Shown here: positions 63,177 through 64,000 of the stretch, one piece after another
How positions within the stretch are numbered: the stretch's first letter is position 1
Layout of the letters: every line of letters begins with the position of its first letter
NCBI GenBank assembly: GCA_044508835.1
Contig: JBIQHD010000002.1
Coordinates: 237,979 to 301,978, forward strand
Direction of reading: 5' to 3'
DNA length: 64,000 bases
Origin: JAKFDI01 sp044508835
GTDB taxonomy: Bacteria > Pseudomonadota > Gammaproteobacteria > Burkholderiales > Burkholderiaceae_C
Program-made: the position numbers and the translations under genes
Notes under the pieces: generated by a model
Seen by the model: the letters and a program-made list of their open reading frames with translations, nothing else
Told to the model about the DNA's origin: nothing
Databases searched by the model: none

Positions 63177-63949
63177 ACGCCGTCGTGAACACCGCCGAGG
63201 CGGCGGCCGACGCCGGGGCGCCCTCGCAGACGGTGCGGGTGCAGCTGCGGCTGCGCGAGCTCATCGTCGGCGGCGAGCTCACGCCCGGCAGCCGCATCGC
63301 CGAGCTGACGCTGGTCGAGCGCCTGGGCGCCTCGCGCACGCCCATCCGCATGGCGCTGGTGCGGCTGGAGGAGGAAGGCCTGCTCGAGGCCCTGCCCAAC
63401 GGCGGCTTCGCGGTGAAGGACTTCTCCGAGGCCGACATCTGCGACGCCATCGAGGTGCGCGGCACGCTCGAGGGCCTGGCCGCGCGCCTGGCCGCCGAGC
63501 GCGGCGTGACGCCGGTGCTGCTGGCCGACATGCGCGACTGCCTGGAGCGCATCGACGCCGTGCTCGCCCAGCCCGCGCTGACCGAGGAATCCTTCACCGG
63601 CTACGTGCAGCAGAACGCGCGCTTCCATGCGCTGCTGGGCGAGATGTCGGGCAGCGACGTGGTGCGCCGCCAGCTCGAGCGCGCCATGACCCTGCCCTTC
63701 GCCTCGCCCAACGGCTTCGTGATGGCGCGCGCCACCGGGCCGCATGCGCGCGACGTGCTCGTCGTCGCCCAGCAGCAGCACCGCGCCGTGGTGGAGGCCA
63801 TCACCCGCCGCGAGGGCGCGCGCGCCGAGGCGCTGATGCGCGAGCACGCCCGCATCGCCCACGCCAACCTGCGCGAGGCGCTGCAGAGCCACAAGACGCT
63901 GCAGCTGGTGCCGGGCGCCAACCTGATCCGGCGGCGGATGACGCGCTAG
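63173..63949 (+). CDS. GntR-family regulator (FCD domain, VanR-like)
   Basis: A 258-residue regulator with an N-terminal winged helix (QTVRVQLRLRELIVGGELTPGSRIAELTLVERLGASRTPIRMALVRLEEEGLL in content) and an all-helical FCD ligand domain with metal-binding histidines (NARFHALLGEM, QQQHRAVVEAI). The ATG overlaps the oxygenase stop (ATGA), so it is co-translated and probably an autoregulated repressor of that operon, in the manner of VanR. Its TAG stop is the first part of a repeat end identical in type to that after the TetR gene. Confidence 0.93.
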   Translation: MNAVVNTAEAAADAGAPSQTVRVQLRLRELIVGGELTPGSRIAELTLVERLGASRTPIRMALVRLEEEGLLEALPNGGFAVKDFSEADICDAIEVRGTLEGLAARLAAERGVTPVLLADMRDCLERIDAVLAQPALTEESFTGYVQQNARFHALLGEMSGSDVVRRQLERAMTLPFASPNGFVMARATGPHARDVLVVAQQQHRAVVEAITRREGARAEALMREHARIAHANLREALQSHKTLQLVPGANLIRRRMTR

Positions 63950-64000
63950 GGCCTGTTAACGCTATGGGAGGGCTCGCGTGACTCGGCAAAACGGCGCCTG
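63946..64000. repeat. One end of the nested palindromic repeat (runs out of window)
   Basis: From CTAGGGCCTGTTAACG onward, these 55 bases match the reverse complement of 10449-10503 with only three differences, covering the outer arm, the TGA spacer and the inner arm CTCGGCAAAACGGCGCCTG. The element continues beyond the window. As at 10232, it starts on the stop codon of the preceding gene. Confidence 0.9.

Overview
The window is a very GC-rich, densely coding stretch of a bacterial chromosome. Gene content points to a denitrifying, metabolically versatile betaproteobacterium of the order Burkholderiales: a Bug-type solute receptor, several acyl-CoA dehydrogenases, a class II nitrite reductase with a quinol-type NO reductase, and small palindromic repeats of the kind common in that order. 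This placement is inference from gene families and base composition; no rRNA or tRNA is present. Nearly every gene has a long antisense open frame, an effect of GC content; these were ignored.

Layout. (1) 1-3.5 kb: end of a flavoprotein gene, a FliL-like membrane protein, an M20 metallopeptidase and an alpha/beta hydrolase. (2) 3.5-10.2 kb: an RND multidrug efflux operon (adaptor, pump, outer-membrane channel) divergent from its TetR/AcrR-type repressor, with an almost textbook AcrR operator between them. (3) 10.2-13.7 kb: a complex palindromic repeat, a hybrid sensor kinase and a 71-residue orphan. (4) 13.7-35.5 kb: a large acyl-CoA catabolic region: aldehyde dehydrogenase, quinone oxidoreductase, zinc alcohol dehydrogenase, two paralogous large/small acyl-CoA dehydrogenase pairs of the PimC/PimD type, glutaryl-CoA dehydrogenase with a divergent IclR regulator, two acyl-CoA ligases, a hotdog thioesterase, a bifunctional enoyl-CoA hydratase/3-hydroxyacyl-CoA dehydrogenase, a thiolase, an SDR, an ACAD10-like phosphotransferase and a Bug receptor. 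(5) 35.7-42.6 kb: a branched-chain-type ABC importer divergent from etfBA, the electron acceptor for the dehydrogenases. (6) 42.6-51.4 kb: class II aldolase, GhrA-like reductase, and a MacB-like ABC exporter translationally coupled to a bifunctional acyl-CoA ligase/GNAT acetyltransferase. (7) 51.6-59.4 kb: a denitrification and anaerobic island: universal stress protein, SDR, NnrS-like membrane protein, DUF59 protein, NsrR, quinol NO reductase, DUF2249 protein and a three-cupredoxin NirK. (8) 59.6-64 kb: diguanylate cyclase, short MetE-like methyltransferase, a VanA-like Rieske oxygenase coupled to a GntR regulator, and a second copy of one end of the complex repeat.

How it fits together. Regions 4 and 5 read as one functional system: import of a carboxylic acid, CoA activation, dehydrogenation by paired dehydrogenases, hydration/oxidation/thiolysis, and for odd-chain dicarboxylates exit through glutaryl-CoA, with ETF taking the electrons. 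A 14-base motif (consensus GTTCTGCATTGCGG) recurs in three divergent control regions of this system, suggesting one regulon, perhaps under the IclR protein. Region 7 carries several FNR/Dnr-like boxes and an NsrR gene, so it is probably induced by low oxygen and nitric oxide.

The most unusual items are the nested cloverleaf-like repeat whose end recurs at the far end of the window, both times beginning on the stop codon of the preceding gene; a double-hairpin repeat with a conserved 15-16 base loop and covarying stems; and the coupling of an acyl-CoA ligase/acetyltransferase to an ABC exporter.
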